NCBI RefSeq assembly: GCF_028401955.1
Contig: NZ_JAQOTJ010000005.1
Span: 220,204-284,203, forward strand
Reading direction: 5' to 3'
From: Bacillus sp. BP-3
GTDB taxonomy: Bacteria; Bacillota; Bacilli; Bacillales; Bacillaceae_G
DNA length: 64,000 nucleotides
Position 1 is the first letter of the stretch, and each line of letters starts with the position of its first letter. Made by a program: the position numbers and the translations under genes. Positions 44,126 through 53,602 of this stretch are shown here, piece after piece. The notes beneath the pieces are model-generated. The model worked only from the letters and a program-made list of their open reading frames with translations. It was not told where the DNA came from and ran no database searches.

Positions 44126-46104
44126 ATTTTTGGCAGTTTGCTTTAAGGAATGTCGTTCGCAACTCAAGAGCTTACTTTGCTTATTTTTTAAGCAGCTCAT
44201 TTTCTATTACGGCGTTCTTTTCATTTGCTGTGTATCGGTATCATCCACGTTTGCAAAATGTAAAAAATTTTAACGAAACAGGACCTTTTCTCACTTTAAT
44301 CGGGTTTACTCAAGTGGTAATTATCCTGTTTTCTCTTTTCTTTTTATTGTACTCGATTGGAACATTTTTAAAGGTACGTCAAAAACAGTGTGGCATTTTA
44401 CTCATTTTAGGTATTTCAAACAAACAAATGAAATGGCTTATTTTTTTAGAAAATATGATTATTGGGATTCTTGCTATTTGTATCGGCCTTCAAGCCGGCC
44501 TTGTATTTTCTAACTTTTTCTTATTAATTACATCAAAAATTTCCGGTGTTAACGGCCTTTATTTATATTGGCCTTCAAAAGCAATTTGGATAACGATAAA
44601 AACGTTTCTCATACTTTTTATCAGCGTATCGCTCTTTACACCGACTTTAATCCGTACACAGAAAGCAATCTATCTTTTAAATGGTCGAATATGCAAACAG
44701 AAGGAGACATCACCTTCTGTTGTCACTTCCATTTTTAGTTTACTGTGCTTACTTTCAGGTTATATTTTTGCGGCATATCCAGAAACTTATATAACAGAAA
44801 AAAACTTAACAAATGGAATCGGTTTACTCATTATTTTATCTATTATTCCTCTTGTTACAGTTGGGACATATTTGCTATTTTCACAGGCTAGTTTTCTTTT
44901 CATTCGGGTATTAAAAAAGCAACGACGCTTTTATATGAAAAAAACGAATATACTCTGGATATCTGACTTACCATCAAGGGTCCGCATCAACATTAATATG
45001 CTTTTTATAGTAACAATACTATCTACAATCGCTTTTTCAATTATTACACCGTTATATGCCTTTAATAAATATACAAATGCTTCTATAGAAGAAGCATTTC
45101 CTTTTCCATTTGCTTACGTTTCTCATGAAGGAAATACGTTTGAAACAAAACATATGGAAGCACTAGAGAAAGAATTGCGTACAGACAAATTTACTTACCA
45201 AAAGCATAGGGCAATTATTTATCAAGATAAAGCGGGAAATGAAGACATTTGGATTATAAAGCAAAGTGACTATAATAGTCTTGCTAAATTTCTAAATCGT
45301 CCTCCAATTCAATTAACAAACAAAGAAACATATTTAGTTCCAAGATATTCACCAGTGCCATTAGAACTATTAACAAACCCTTTTCTTACACAAACAACTA
45401 TTACGTTACAATCTAATAAAAAAGAATTTCATATAAAAGAAATAGCTGACAAACCAATTATACCGGAGGACGCTCATACCTACTTAATTGTACTGCAAGA
45501 TCATGTCGTCGAAAACGAAATTCCACATCTCGAACCAATGACATTTTATAATTTTCAAGTCGATGATTGGGAAAATACATTGCCCCTTACAAAGCGCATG
45601 TTACGTATGACTACAGAAGATGAAAAGAGTATATTGCTCCATACAGATCAGCAGGACGCTCAAAAACATAGGGCTCATTTTCAAATTTTCACATCGAGTG
45701 ATGAATTATATGCTGACAAACGTGAGAACGTTGCCAACTTCTTTATGGGAACATTTCTTTGCATTATTTTCTTAATGGGAGCGGGAAGTGTTTTGTATTT
45801 CCGTATGTACACTGATCTCACTAGGGAAACAGAGAAATATAAGACCGTTACGAAAATTGGCCTAACAAAATCCGAAATGATACGTTCGGCAACGATTCAA
45901 TTAGCAATCCTATTTTTCGTTCCTTATGTGATTGCTTGTATTCATACAATATTTGCAATTAAATTTTTACAAAGTATGTTCTCTTTCTCATTGCTAAAAG
46001 AAGAATTGTTAATATTGAGTCTCTTTGGCATAATTGAAATCATTTTCTTTTTCTTTATCCGCTCATTTTACATTCAAAAATTATCACGACATATTAAACT
46101 GTGA
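44122..46104 (+). CDS. BceB-type FtsX permease
   Basis: 660 residues, ten predicted helices and a large extracellular domain (about residues 310-530). Paralogue of the permease at 41291 along its whole length; the ends ILFFVPY and YIQKLSRHIKL match it. Pairs with the ATPase encoded just upstream. Probable role: release of a cell-wall-active peptide from its target and signalling to the BceS-type kinase. Confidence 0.88.
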   Translation: MNFWQFALRNVVRNSRAYFAYFLSSSFSITAFFSFAVYRYHPRLQNVKNFNETGPFLTLIGFTQVVIILFSLFFLLYSIGTFLKVRQKQCGILLILGISNKQMKWLIFLENMIIGILAICIGLQAGLVFSNFFLLITSKISGVNGLYLYWPSKAIWITIKTFLILFISVSLFTPTLIRTQKAIYLLNGRICKQKETSPSVVTSIFSLLCLLSGYIFAAYPETYITEKNLTNGIGLLIILSIIPLVTVGTYLLFSQASFLFIRVLKKQRRFYMKKTNILWISDLPSRVRININMLFIVTILSTIAFSIITPLYAFNKYTNASIEEAFPFPFAYVSHEGNTFETKHMEALEKELRTDKFTYQKHRAIIYQDKAGNEDIWIIKQSDYNSLAKFLNRPPIQLTNKETYLVPRYSPVPLELLTNPFLTQTTITLQSNKKEFHIKEIADKPIIPEDAHTYLIVLQDHVVENEIPHLEPMTFYNFQVDDWENTLPLTKRMLRMTTEDEKSILLHTDQQDAQKHRAHFQIFTSSDELYADKRENVANFFMGTFLCIIFLMGAGSVLYFRMYTDLTRETEKYKTVTKIGLTKSEMIRSATIQLAILFFVPYVIACIHTIFAIKFLQSMFSFSLLKEELLILSLFGIIEIIFFFFIRSFYIQKLSRHIKL

Positions 46105-46106
46105 AT

Positions 46107-46138
46107 AAAATAGCCTTGTGCAGAGCACAAGGCTATTT
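46107..46138. terminator. Bidirectional terminator
   Basis: AAAATAGCCTTGTGC and GCACAAGGCTATTTT pair around AGA. Serves the permease operon and the convergent small gene. Confidence 0.9.
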
Positions 46139-46156
46139 TCAATAGTTTTTAACATG

Positions 46157-46345
46157 TTAGCAACCAAAACCGCCGTAACCGTAGCCAGGGCCACCGTAGC
46201 CGCCATAACCACCATAACCACAGCCACCAAAGCAGCTAGCACCGATAATGATTAATAAAATAAACAATACGATTAAAAGCGCAAAGCCATTACCGTGGCG
46301 ATGCCCATGCCCATGTCCGTGCCCGTGTTCACAACTTTCACCCAT
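46157..46345 (-). CDS. YjcZ-type sporulation peptide with His-rich N-terminus
   Basis: 62 residues. HGHGHGHGHRHG near the N-terminus, a single helix FALLIVLFILLIIIG, then a Gly/Tyr/Cys-rich tail (GGCGYGGYGGYGGPG). The helix is the hallmark of YjcZ-family small proteins found in spores; the His tract suggests metal binding. AAAGGAGGAATAGAGCA precedes the ATG. Confidence 0.8.
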   Translation of the reverse strand: MGESCEHGHGHGHGHRHGNGFALLIVLFILLIIIGASCFGGCGYGGYGGYGGPGYGYGGFGC

Positions 46346-46587
46346 TGCTCTATTCCTCCTTTAATAAAAAATCCTTTTTCTTTACGGGATCCTTTCAGTG
46401 GATTCCATTTATCCTATGTTTCGGACAGAAATAAGAAGCTTGTTCTATTTAAAAACAGGCTTGTTCTAGCATAAGATTCGAAAAGGATTTCGTAGAAAAA
46501 ACCTCAATAAAGGATTCGAAAAAACGTGAAAATGGAACCATACATGGTAACGCTCAATAGAGTGGCAATATGAATGACGCCACTCAT

Positions 46588-46639
46588 TTTATCCTGTTAT
46601 TCGTAGGCAGTACCTCCACTGACGGAAGTTTTACTTTAT
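46588..46639 (-). repeat. Short bcr1-like repeat (52 bp)
   Basis: On the minus strand it starts ATAAAGTAAAACTTCC and ends at GGATAAA, keeping only the two ends of the long form. The stop codon of the nucleotidyltransferase gene is TAA within ATAAA. Confidence 0.75.
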
Positions 46640-46938
46640 ATCCGCTGTGCAAACAAACGGCCTTCTCGTAAAATGTGACGTTTCAACTCACTGTTAGACA
46701 ATGTATTTAAATGTACTACATCTATTTTTCCGACTCCGTCTAATTCTTCTGCTAATTGAAACCAAAGCCATTGAAAAGCACCTACTGAAATATGCGTTGT
46801 CTCAATCGCTATATCATAGTCTGAAGAAAGCGTCGGTTCTTTTCTTGCATGAGATCCGAAAATGTACGCTACTTTTACAAAGGGTGTTTCTAATAAACGA
46901 TTTTGGATATGACGCAGCACCTGTTCATGCTTTTGCAT
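46636..46938 (-). CDS. Minimal nucleotidyltransferase (MNT/MntA-like)
   Basis: 100 residues. The motif FGSHARKEPTLSSDYDIAIE (GSxAR and DxD) is the catalytic core of minimal nucleotidyltransferases, including MntA antitoxins that AMPylate HepT toxins. No HEPN gene is adjacent, so a toxin-antitoxin role is not shown. GAGGTG, partly formed by the menC stop region, sets ATG 46938; the gene starts 4 bases after menC and is probably co-transcribed. The stop codon comes from a repeat. Confidence 0.75.
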   Translation of the reverse strand: MQKHEQVLRHIQNRLLETPFVKVAYIFGSHARKEPTLSSDYDIAIETTHISVGAFQWLWFQLAEELDGVGKIDVVHLNTLSNSELKRHILREGRLFAQRI

Positions 46939-46942
46939 CTGT

Positions 46943-48049
46943 TCACCTCTCACATACAATACATTGTTTCATTATCTCTTCTAGTCTTGCCCGGTTTATG
47001 TTATAACCAAACCCAACTTGCTCAGGAACTACAATTTTCCCATGTTGCAATATTACTTCCGGGGAGATAATATCTTGCTTCCAATGCCTGCTAGAAGCGG
47101 AAATATCACCGGGAATTGTAAAGTTCGGAAGCGATGCAAGCGCAACATTTTGCGCTCTGGAAATTCCCATTTCTACCATACCTCCGCACCAAACGGGAAT
47201 ACCATGCTGCTGACAATAATCATGGATACGAATGGATTCTGTTAATCCGCCAACTCGTCCAGGTTTTATGTTGATAATGCGGCAGCTCCCAAGTCTTATG
47301 GCCACTCTCGCATCTTCTAAACAATGAATGCTTTCATCTAGGCAAATAGGCGTTTCCATCTGCTGCTGCAAACTGGCATGATCAAGAAAATCGTTATCTG
47401 CTAACGGCTGTTCAATCATTATTAAATCAAATTCATCCAACCTTTGTAACTGCTTCACATCCGCCAACGTATAGGCTGAATTGGCATCTGCCATCAACGG
47501 AATCGTCGGAAACGCTTTGCGAATTTCGTGAAGCAAAGCATAGTCATTGCCCGGTTTGATTTTCACTTTAAACCGTTTATACCCTTCTTCAGCGTACATT
47601 TCAATTCGTTTTAACATATTAGAAATTGTATCAAGTCCAATCACGACACCGACTTCAATCTCCTGTTTTGTACCGCCAAGCAGCGCTGCAAGCGATTGAT
47701 TCTCACGCTTTGCATACAAATCCCATAATGCGCCCTCAATTCCTGCTTTCGCCATATTGTTGCGCTTTATATGTTGAAAAAGAGACGTAACATCAGAAGG
47801 ATGAGACAGCCGCTGGTCAAATAACACTGGCAACAAAAAGTCTTGCAGCATATGAAGTGCTGTCAGAACTGTTTCTTCTGTGTACCAAGGCTCTGAAAAA
47901 GCAACCACTTCGCCAAAGCCGCTTCGCCCTTCTTCATCTATCAATTCAATTACAATACTTTCGCGCTTTTCATACGTCCCATAACTTGCAGTAAACGGAA
48001 TAATGAGCGGCATTTCTGTTACATGAAGGATCGCTTTTTTTATGCGCAT
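46943..48049 (-). CDS. menC: o-Succinylbenzoate synthase
   Basis: Enolase-superfamily enzyme that dehydrates SHCHC to o-succinylbenzoate in menaquinone synthesis. 368 residues. The catalytic lysines are in RFKVKIKPG, metal ligands in LMADANS, MIEQPL and LDESI, and the late lysine in NIKPGRVGG. It follows menE directly (48050), as usual in Bacillus. The N-acyl amino acid racemase relatives are close, but the menE partner supports MenC. Confidence 0.9.
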   Translation of the reverse strand: MRIKKAILHVTEMPLIIPFTASYGTYEKRESIVIELIDEEGRSGFGEVVAFSEPWYTEETVLTALHMLQDFLLPVLFDQRLSHPSDVTSLFQHIKRNNMAKAGIEGALWDLYAKRENQSLAALLGGTKQEIEVGVVIGLDTISNMLKRIEMYAEEGYKRFKVKIKPGNDYALLHEIRKAFPTIPLMADANSAYTLADVKQLQRLDEFDLIMIEQPLADNDFLDHASLQQQMETPICLDESIHCLEDARVAIRLGSCRIINIKPGRVGGLTESIRIHDYCQQHGIPVWCGGMVEMGISRAQNVALASLPNFTIPGDISASSRHWKQDIISPEVILQHGKIVVPEQVGFGYNINRARLEEIMKQCIVCER

Positions 48050-49495
48050 TTACATTTCCTCCGCCAGCTGCCGTAGTTCACGGCGCAATAATTTTTTAGA
48101 AGCATTGCGCGGCAAATCAGAAAGAAAATGAATTTCTTTTGGCACTTTATACCGTGCAAGTTTCTCCACGCAAAAAGCAAGCAATTCTTCTGCCGTTACC
48201 TCTTTTGATTTCACAACAAATGCGACAGGAACTTGTCCCCATCTCTCATCGCTCGCTCCAACAACTCCCGCCTCTAAAACAGCAGGATGCATGAGTAAGA
48301 CTTCCTCAATTTGCGCTGGGTATATATTTTCTCCGCCGGAAATAATTAAATCACTGCGGCGATCTAGCACATAGAGAAAACCATCTCCATCTAAGTAGCC
48401 AATGTCTCCCGTATGTAACCAACCATCGTGAATACTCGCTCTTGTCGCCTCTTCACGGTTGAAATAACCACTCGTTACATTCGGCCCCTTCACAAAAATT
48501 TCCCCGGCCATTCCTACACTAGCTTCCCTTCCATCTTGCTCAACACGAAGCTGACATGGAAATAACGGTTTTCCAGCTGAACCAACTTTCGTTAACATAT
48601 AATCAGCGGCCAACGTACAAATTTGCGAAGACGTTTCCGTCATTCCGTACGTTTGATACACTGGAATTCCTTTTGTAACGCACGTTTCCAAAAGCGGTCT
48701 TGGAGCTGGTCCTCCGCCAAGTAATACGCAGCGAAGAAACGTTGGATAGGTATCTTCTTGTAGTCGTTCTAATAAATCTGTCAGCATCTTAGAGACAACG
48801 GAAATCATCGTTACACCTCTCGTTTGCAGCGCTTCATGAATAAAATCCGGATCATACTTCGGAACAAGTAACACCCTCATACCATACATAATATTCTTCA
48901 TTAGCAGCGATAACCCGCCCACATGAAAAAGCGGTAAACACGCTAACCAACAATCATCATCTCGAAGCCCCAAATTGAGCGAAGACCCAACTGCACTCCA
49001 CCAATGATTCCCGTACGTAAGCATCACACCTTTTGGTTTCCCTGTCGTACCTGACGTATAAATAATTGTCATCGTCTCGGCTAAAACAAACTCACTTTGC
49101 ACAGTTACCTTGTTTTTCGGCAATGCCGAAAGATCTGTAAATAAGTTTACAGGCACTTGCGCTCCCTCAAACTCTTCATCCGTAAGCAGACAAGATACCT
49201 CTGCGTCCTCCATTTGCCAAAGTAGCTCTTCTCTTGAAAGACGTGTATTCAATAAAACAGCGACTGCTCCTACATAAGAAAGAGCATGAATTGCAATCAC
49301 CATTTCCATACTATTTTTCATCAGAACAGCCACTTTTGTCCCCTTTTTCACTTGTAAATAAGCAAGATGTTCACAACATAAAAGCACGTTCTCATGCAGT
49401 TGCAAAAACGTATACGTACTTTCTTTCGTTTCAATTGCGATGCGCTCCGGTGTTAAAAAAGCACGTTGCATAAGCCAATTCGGCATTGTTTCCAT
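48050..49495 (-). CDS. menE: o-Succinylbenzoate-CoA ligase
   Basis: ANL-superfamily ligase that activates o-succinylbenzoate with ATP and CoA. About 481 residues. Motifs: [32 protein letters not shown], and near the C-terminus the catalytic Lys region ([10 protein letters not shown]). The frame opens with a TTG at 49513; ATG 49495 (METMPNW) after AAAGGAG is preferred. Operon menE-menC-nucleotidyltransferase on the minus strand; menFDHB are not in the window. Confidence 0.92.
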   Translation of the reverse strand: METMPNWLMQRAFLTPERIAIETKESTYTFLQLHENVLLCCEHLAYLQVKKGTKVAVLMKNSMEMVIAIHALSYVGAVAVLLNTRLSREELLWQMEDAEVSCLLTDEEFEGAQVPVNLFTDLSALPKNKVTVQSEFVLAETMTIIYTSGTTGKPKGVMLTYGNHWWSAVGSSLNLGLRDDDCWLACLPLFHVGGLSLLMKNIMYGMRVLLVPKYDPDFIHEALQTRGVTMISVVSKMLTDLLERLQEDTYPTFLRCVLLGGGPAPRPLLETCVTKGIPVYQTYGMTETSSQICTLAADYMLTKVGSAGKPLFPCQLRVEQDGREASVGMAGEIFVKGPNVTSGYFNREEATRASIHDGWLHTGDIGYLDGDGFLYVLDRRSDLIISGGENIYPAQIEEVLLMHPAVLEAGVVGASDERWGQVPVAFVVKSKEVTAEELLAFCVEKLARYKVPKEIHFLSDLPRNASKKLLRRELRQLAEEM

Positions 49496-49888
49496 ACCAT
49501 ATTCTCCTTTCAAAAAATAGAAAGCTAACCTATAGCTCTAACTCTTTTCCTTTACGTATAACTCGCGTTACTTTCATATTATCTATCTCTTACTCCTATA
49601 GCAAATATTAGCTCTTTACCTAATTGTGTTCCATTCTTCTAAAGCATATTTATCATTCAACTATATCATCTATAAAAACATCTATGATTCTTTACGTAAT
49701 GATAAGCGCACTATATTCATCTATAAAGATATAAAAATAGTATTGCAAAATGAATAAAGTTTCATTTTATTCATTTTGCAATACTATTTTACTTTTTGCT
49801 AAATAGCCTCATTGGAATTTTCGAAAAAGTGACAATGTTTTAATTAAAAATATCTATTCTTTTTCTACAATAGCATTTATAATGACAA

Positions 49889-49904
49889 TATGTAATTTTG
49901 CATA
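49889..49904. promoter_or_regulatory. PlcR box 1
   Basis: TATGTAATTTTGCATA matches the PlcR consensus TATGNANNNNTNCATA at all fixed positions. It is 104 bases upstream of a TATAAT at 49993-49998. It is 584 bases before the adhesin start. Confidence 0.85.
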
Positions 49905-50106
49905 TACATATTTCTCTATTTACTTGTATGCACCAACAGTTCTTTGGATAAATAAATACACAAAGTTTACTATTATTCAAAAAGCTGTAACATATAATGC
50001 TGTTATAATTTTTATTAAGCAATTGCATCTTGAATTTTCAAAAAAATGACAAAATTAAATTCAAAAAACATCTGTTCTTTTTCTACAATAGCATTTATAA
50101 TAACAA

Positions 50107-50122
50107 TATGTAATTTTGCATA
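50107..50122. promoter_or_regulatory. PlcR box 2
   Basis: Identical 16-mer to box 1, in the second repeat copy, 93 bases ahead of TATAAT at 50215-50220 and 351 bases before the adhesin start. Confidence 0.85.
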
Positions 50123-50472
50123 TACATATTTTCCTATTTACTTGTAAATTTTTACTTTTATGCACCGACAGTTCTCTTTATAACCAAATGCATATTATTC
50201 AAAAAGATGCAACTTATAATGCTATTTTAATTTTTATTAAATACCTGCATCTTAAATTGTCGGAAAAATGACAAAATTAAATGAAAATATTTGTCTTTTT
50301 TTTACAATGTCATTTACAACAGGATAAAAATAGTGTAAATTTTCTAATTATTAAATCTTTTCTTGCGCAACTTTGATAGATATATCAATCGTTCGCTTTT
50401 ACCAGAAGTAAGTGTAATAAAAATATAAGATTTTCTATACATAAAATTTGATAAATGGTGGTGGATGAAGAA

Positions 50473-52767
50473 ATGAAACAAAAAATGTTAGCAAAATGGT
50501 TTTCTATGTTAAGTGTGCTTATTATATTGTTAGGAGTTTCTGTTCCACAAGCAAAAGCTGAAATTGTACATAAAGAAAAATTTCAAATAAAGTGGAGTTA
50601 TAGTAAATTAAAACATCGAGAAATTAAAACAGGAACACTGAAAGGAGCATCAGGGAGTATCGAATATTGTTTATCACTAAACTTACCTTCCCCTAATGGA
50701 CAGGATTTACCTGAAATGGGGAGAGCGACAGACGAAGTATATCGTGTACTATTAAACGGATATCCACAGAAAAGTCCAGCCGAATTAGGTGTATCTACAC
50801 CAGAGGAAGCATATTACGCAACCCAATTAGCGGTATGGATTACTCTTGGACAATTACAAGTAGATGAATTAGTACCACAAAGTCAACAAATACATACTCT
50901 TATGAAACAGTTAGTCGAAAAATCTAAAAATGGGGAAGAATCCCAAAACGTATTTTTCAATGTAAATTCTCCTGATTCACAAAACGTAAAACAAAATGGA
51001 GACTATTTAGAAACAGGTTTATATACAATTCAAACAAATGCAGTTTCTGGAACATATACAATTGAAGGTGAAAATGCACCTGCAGGAATTCAACTCTTAA
51101 ATGAAAATGGGGAAAAGAAAACTACATTTTCTATTAATGAAAAATTCAAGATTTTGATTCCTAAAAATACAGCTAGTGGAGATTTTAAGTTCAGAATAAA
51201 ATCAACACTAACAAATTTACAAGCAATTACTTTTGATGGAAAACGAAGCATTCAAAATACAACTACATTATTGCAAAGAAGTAAAGAAGAAATGAGTACA
51301 GAATTAGCAGTAAAATGGGAAACGCTAGGATCTTTAAAAATTATGAAATCCGACGAAAAGAAACAACCTTTAAAAGGTGCTGTATTTGAAGTTGTAAGCG
51401 AAAAAGGTGATATCCAAAAACAGATCACATCCGATGATACAGGTGTTGCTGAATTACATCAACTTCCTATCGGCACTTACTTCGTAAAAGAAGTTCAAGC
51501 TCCAGAAGGATATGTACTTGATCCTACAATTAAAAAGGTGAACGTACAAACGAATGAAAGCGCTTTATTAGAAGTGGAAAATAAACGTATGCAAGGTGAA
51601 CTAGAAATCTCAAAAGTGGACTTTGCAGATCACAATAAGAAGCTTTCAAATGCTGAATTTACTATATACAATAAACAAGGTGAAGAAGTTACCAAGGGGA
51701 AAACAGATGCAAACGGTGTTATCACATTCAAACTACCTTATGGAACATATACATATAAAGAAACATTAGCTCCAGAAGGATACATACTTAACGAAAATAC
51801 TTTCTCTTTTGAAATAAAAGAAGATGGGCAAATTGTTAAACATATAGTAGAAAATAAAAAGACACCAGTGCCGGAAGTACCAAAAGAAATGCTAGGATCT
51901 TTAAAAATTATGAAATTCGACGAAAAGAAACAACCTTTAAAAGGCGCTGTATTTGAAGTTGTAAGTGAAAAAGGTGATATCCAAAAACAGATCACATCCA
52001 ATGATACAGGTGTTGCTGAATTACGTCAACTTCCTATCGGCACTTACTTCGTAAAAGAAGTTCAAGCTCCAGAAGGATATGTACTTGATCCTACAATTAA
52101 AAAGGTGAACGTACAAACGAATGAAAGCGCTTTATTAGAAGTGGAAAATAAACGTATGCAAGGTGAACTAGAAATCTCAAAAGTGGACTTTGCAGATCAC
52201 AATAAGAAGCTTTCAAATGCTGAATTTACTATATACAATAAACAAGGTGAAGAAGTTACCAAGGGGAAAACAGATGCAAACGGTGTTATCACATTCAAAC
52301 TACCTTATGGAACATATACATATAAAGAAACATTAGCTCCAGAAGGATACATACTTAGCGAAAATATTTTCTCTCTTGAAATAAACGAAGATGGTCAAAT
52401 TGTTAAACATATAGTGGAAAATCAGAAGAAACCAATATCCAAATTACCAGATCCACCAGAAACTTTGGAATACGAAATTACAGTAGCTCCACACCTTGTA
52501 GCAAATACTGTGAGTACAATACAATCAGAAACTCTAGTTAACAAAATTACAGCAGACCCACAGCCTGTAGCGAAAACTGTGAGTACAATAAAACATAATC
52601 AATCAAAAACTGTGAATAACGAAATTACAGCAGACCCACAGCATATAGAGAAAACTGTGAGTAAGAACACAAAATCTCTACCATCTACTGGATCAGAGTT
52701 CCCATTCTTACCTCTTTTAGGAATTGGACTTATCATTGCTGGAGGTTACGTATTAAAAATGAGATAA
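50473..52767 (+). CDS. LPXTG surface adhesin with thioester and Cna_B (isopeptide) domains
   Basis: Cell-wall-anchored adhesin, 764 residues from ATG 50473 (GGTGGTGG ahead; the ATG at 50455 would lie before that site). Order: signal peptide to about residue 30; thioester domain with Cys66 (EYCLSL) and Gln118 (YATQLAVW), the pair that forms an internal thioester able to bond host proteins; four Cna_B/SpaA-type modules from about residue 285 (KGAVFEVVSEKGD; KEVQAPEGY; ENK), expected to hold Lys-Asn isopeptide bonds; a stalk; LPSTG, a helix and a basic tail for sortase A. A 567-bp block is duplicated inside. PlcR boxes lie upstream. Confidence 0.88.
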   Translation: MKQKMLAKWFSMLSVLIILLGVSVPQAKAEIVHKEKFQIKWSYSKLKHREIKTGTLKGASGSIEYCLSLNLPSPNGQDLPEMGRATDEVYRVLLNGYPQKSPAELGVSTPEEAYYATQLAVWITLGQLQVDELVPQSQQIHTLMKQLVEKSKNGEESQNVFFNVNSPDSQNVKQNGDYLETGLYTIQTNAVSGTYTIEGENAPAGIQLLNENGEKKTTFSINEKFKILIPKNTASGDFKFRIKSTLTNLQAITFDGKRSIQNTTTLLQRSKEEMSTELAVKWETLGSLKIMKSDEKKQPLKGAVFEVVSEKGDIQKQITSDDTGVAELHQLPIGTYFVKEVQAPEGYVLDPTIKKVNVQTNESALLEVENKRMQGELEISKVDFADHNKKLSNAEFTIYNKQGEEVTKGKTDANGVITFKLPYGTYTYKETLAPEGYILNENTFSFEIKEDGQIVKHIVENKKTPVPEVPKEMLGSLKIMKFDEKKQPLKGAVFEVVSEKGDIQKQITSNDTGVAELRQLPIGTYFVKEVQAPEGYVLDPTIKKVNVQTNESALLEVENKRMQGELEISKVDFADHNKKLSNAEFTIYNKQGEEVTKGKTDANGVITFKLPYGTYTYKETLAPEGYILSENIFSLEINEDGQIVKHIVENQKKPISKLPDPPETLEYEITVAPHLVANTVSTIQSETLVNKITADPQPVAKTVSTIKHNQSKTVNNEITADPQHIEKTVSKNTKSLPSTGSEFPFLPLLGIGLIIAGGYVLKMR
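51324..52457 (+). repeat. 567-bp direct repeat inside the adhesin gene
   Basis: 51324-51890 and 51891-52457 are almost identical and stay in frame (189 codons, two Cna_B modules each). Differences are few, mostly near the ends (for example GATGAT/AATGAT, CATCAA/CGTCAA). It could change copy number by recombination. Confidence 0.85.
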
Positions 52768-52793
52768 TAAATATATTTTTTTTAACAAAGCGA

Positions 52794-52821
52794 GAAAAGC
52801 ACCTTATTTAAGGTGCTTTTT
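52794..52821 (+). terminator. Terminator of adhesin 1
   Basis: GAAAAGCACCTT and AAGGTGCTTTTTC pair around ATTT, then T-rich. Confidence 0.88.
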
Positions 52822-52910
52822 CTGAATCTTTTGACAATATTACGTTACATACAAATTTTATGGAGCTTTGCTACATTACTTAAGTATTTCTATTTTTTCT
52901 TTTATCCCAC

Positions 52911-52955
52911 TATTTGAGGACAGTAAGCCCTCCGCTGATGGAAGTTTCACTTTAT
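52911..52955 (-). repeat. Short bcr1-like repeat (45 bp)
   Basis: On the minus strand ATAAAGTGAAACTTCCATCA at one end and GGGATAAA at the other. The GyrI-like gene ends inside it: its last codons are ATA AAG TGA. Confidence 0.78.
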
Positions 52956-53423
52956 CGGTATCCATACCTCTTCTTTTGCATTTACATCGTCCGGACGATA
53001 ATGATCATCCATAACCTCAAAATGCTCTCTTACGTCTAAACTATAACTCGAATTTGGTAACCATTCTTGAAAAATATACTGGAAAGTGCTCATATCAGAT
53101 GCCGTTCCGTGATGAATAAAAACAGCATATAAGCCGCCTGCTAAAGTATGCGTGGACAATTCTGAAATAGTCTCCGTTTCAAAATCTTCAACTTCAACAG
53201 CAGCCCACTTTTCATAAGCATAGTTCATATCATTCATATTTAAAGGTGTATGCAACACCTTTATAGAAAGAAAACAAGAGTTGCTTCTATGAGGAATACG
53301 ATTTCTTAATGGCATAAATGTTTTCCATATTTCTCTTGTAACTTCGGAATCTGTTGCAAAAGTTGTTTCTCTCTTAATCCCAACAATCTTTTTTGCTGGA
53401 ATGTTTATTATTTTAGGTTCCAT
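52947..53423 (-). CDS. GyrI-like / AraC effector-binding domain protein
   Basis: 158 residues forming a lone GyrI-like small-molecule-binding domain (PKIINIPAKKIVGIKRET; YAVFIHHGTASDMSTFQYIF; REHFEVMDDHYRPDD, EEVWIPI). The family binds lipophilic drugs or inhibits gyrase; no DNA-binding domain is present here. AGGAGAGGAAATGAAAGA precedes the start. The C-terminal lysine and TGA stop derive from the adjoining repeat. Confidence 0.8.
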   Translation of the reverse strand: MEPKIINIPAKKIVGIKRETTFATDSEVTREIWKTFMPLRNRIPHRSNSCFLSIKVLHTPLNMNDMNYAYEKWAAVEVEDFETETISELSTHTLAGGLYAVFIHHGTASDMSTFQYIFQEWLPNSSYSLDVREHFEVMDDHYRPDDVNAKEEVWIPIK

Positions 53424-53602
53424 TCTTTCATTTCCTCTCCTTATTTATATTCACTATGAATCACTTCAATCTAAACCCAAAATTCTATATGTGATATTCA
53501 TAAAGTAGTTTTATCTTTTTCCACTTTAGACGAATACTAGTGCTCAACCATTTGTAATTCCCATATAAATAATTGAAATACACTATGTATAGAGGTGAGA
53601 TT

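Larger units (their letters stand above)
49812..50325 (+). repeat. 218-bp tandem repeat, two copies and a partial third
   Basis: Copy 1 about 49812-50028, copy 2 about 50029-50250, partial copy 3 to about 50325. The same ordered blocks recur: GAATTTTC.AAAAA.TGACAA, CTTTTTCTACAATAGCATTT, a PlcR box, TATTTACTTG, TATGCACC.ACAGTTC, TTATTCAAAAAG, TATAATGCT. Offsets between matching blocks are 218-222 bases. No coding frame is conserved; an open frame at 49840-50028 is chance. Confidence 0.85.

Noticed and set aside
46636-46938. Complete HepT/MntA toxin-antitoxin system
   Set aside because: No HEPN-type gene lies on either side.
49840-50028. 62-codon minus-strand open frame
   Set aside because: It lies within the tandem promoter repeat and is not kept in the second copy.
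49812-50325. Tandem repeat as a CRISPR array
   Set aside because: Units are 218 bp, diverged throughout, and there are no short repeats with unique spacers.
53486-53501. TATGTGATATTCATA as a PlcR box
   Set aside because: Spacing is one base short and the fixed A at position 6 is missing.
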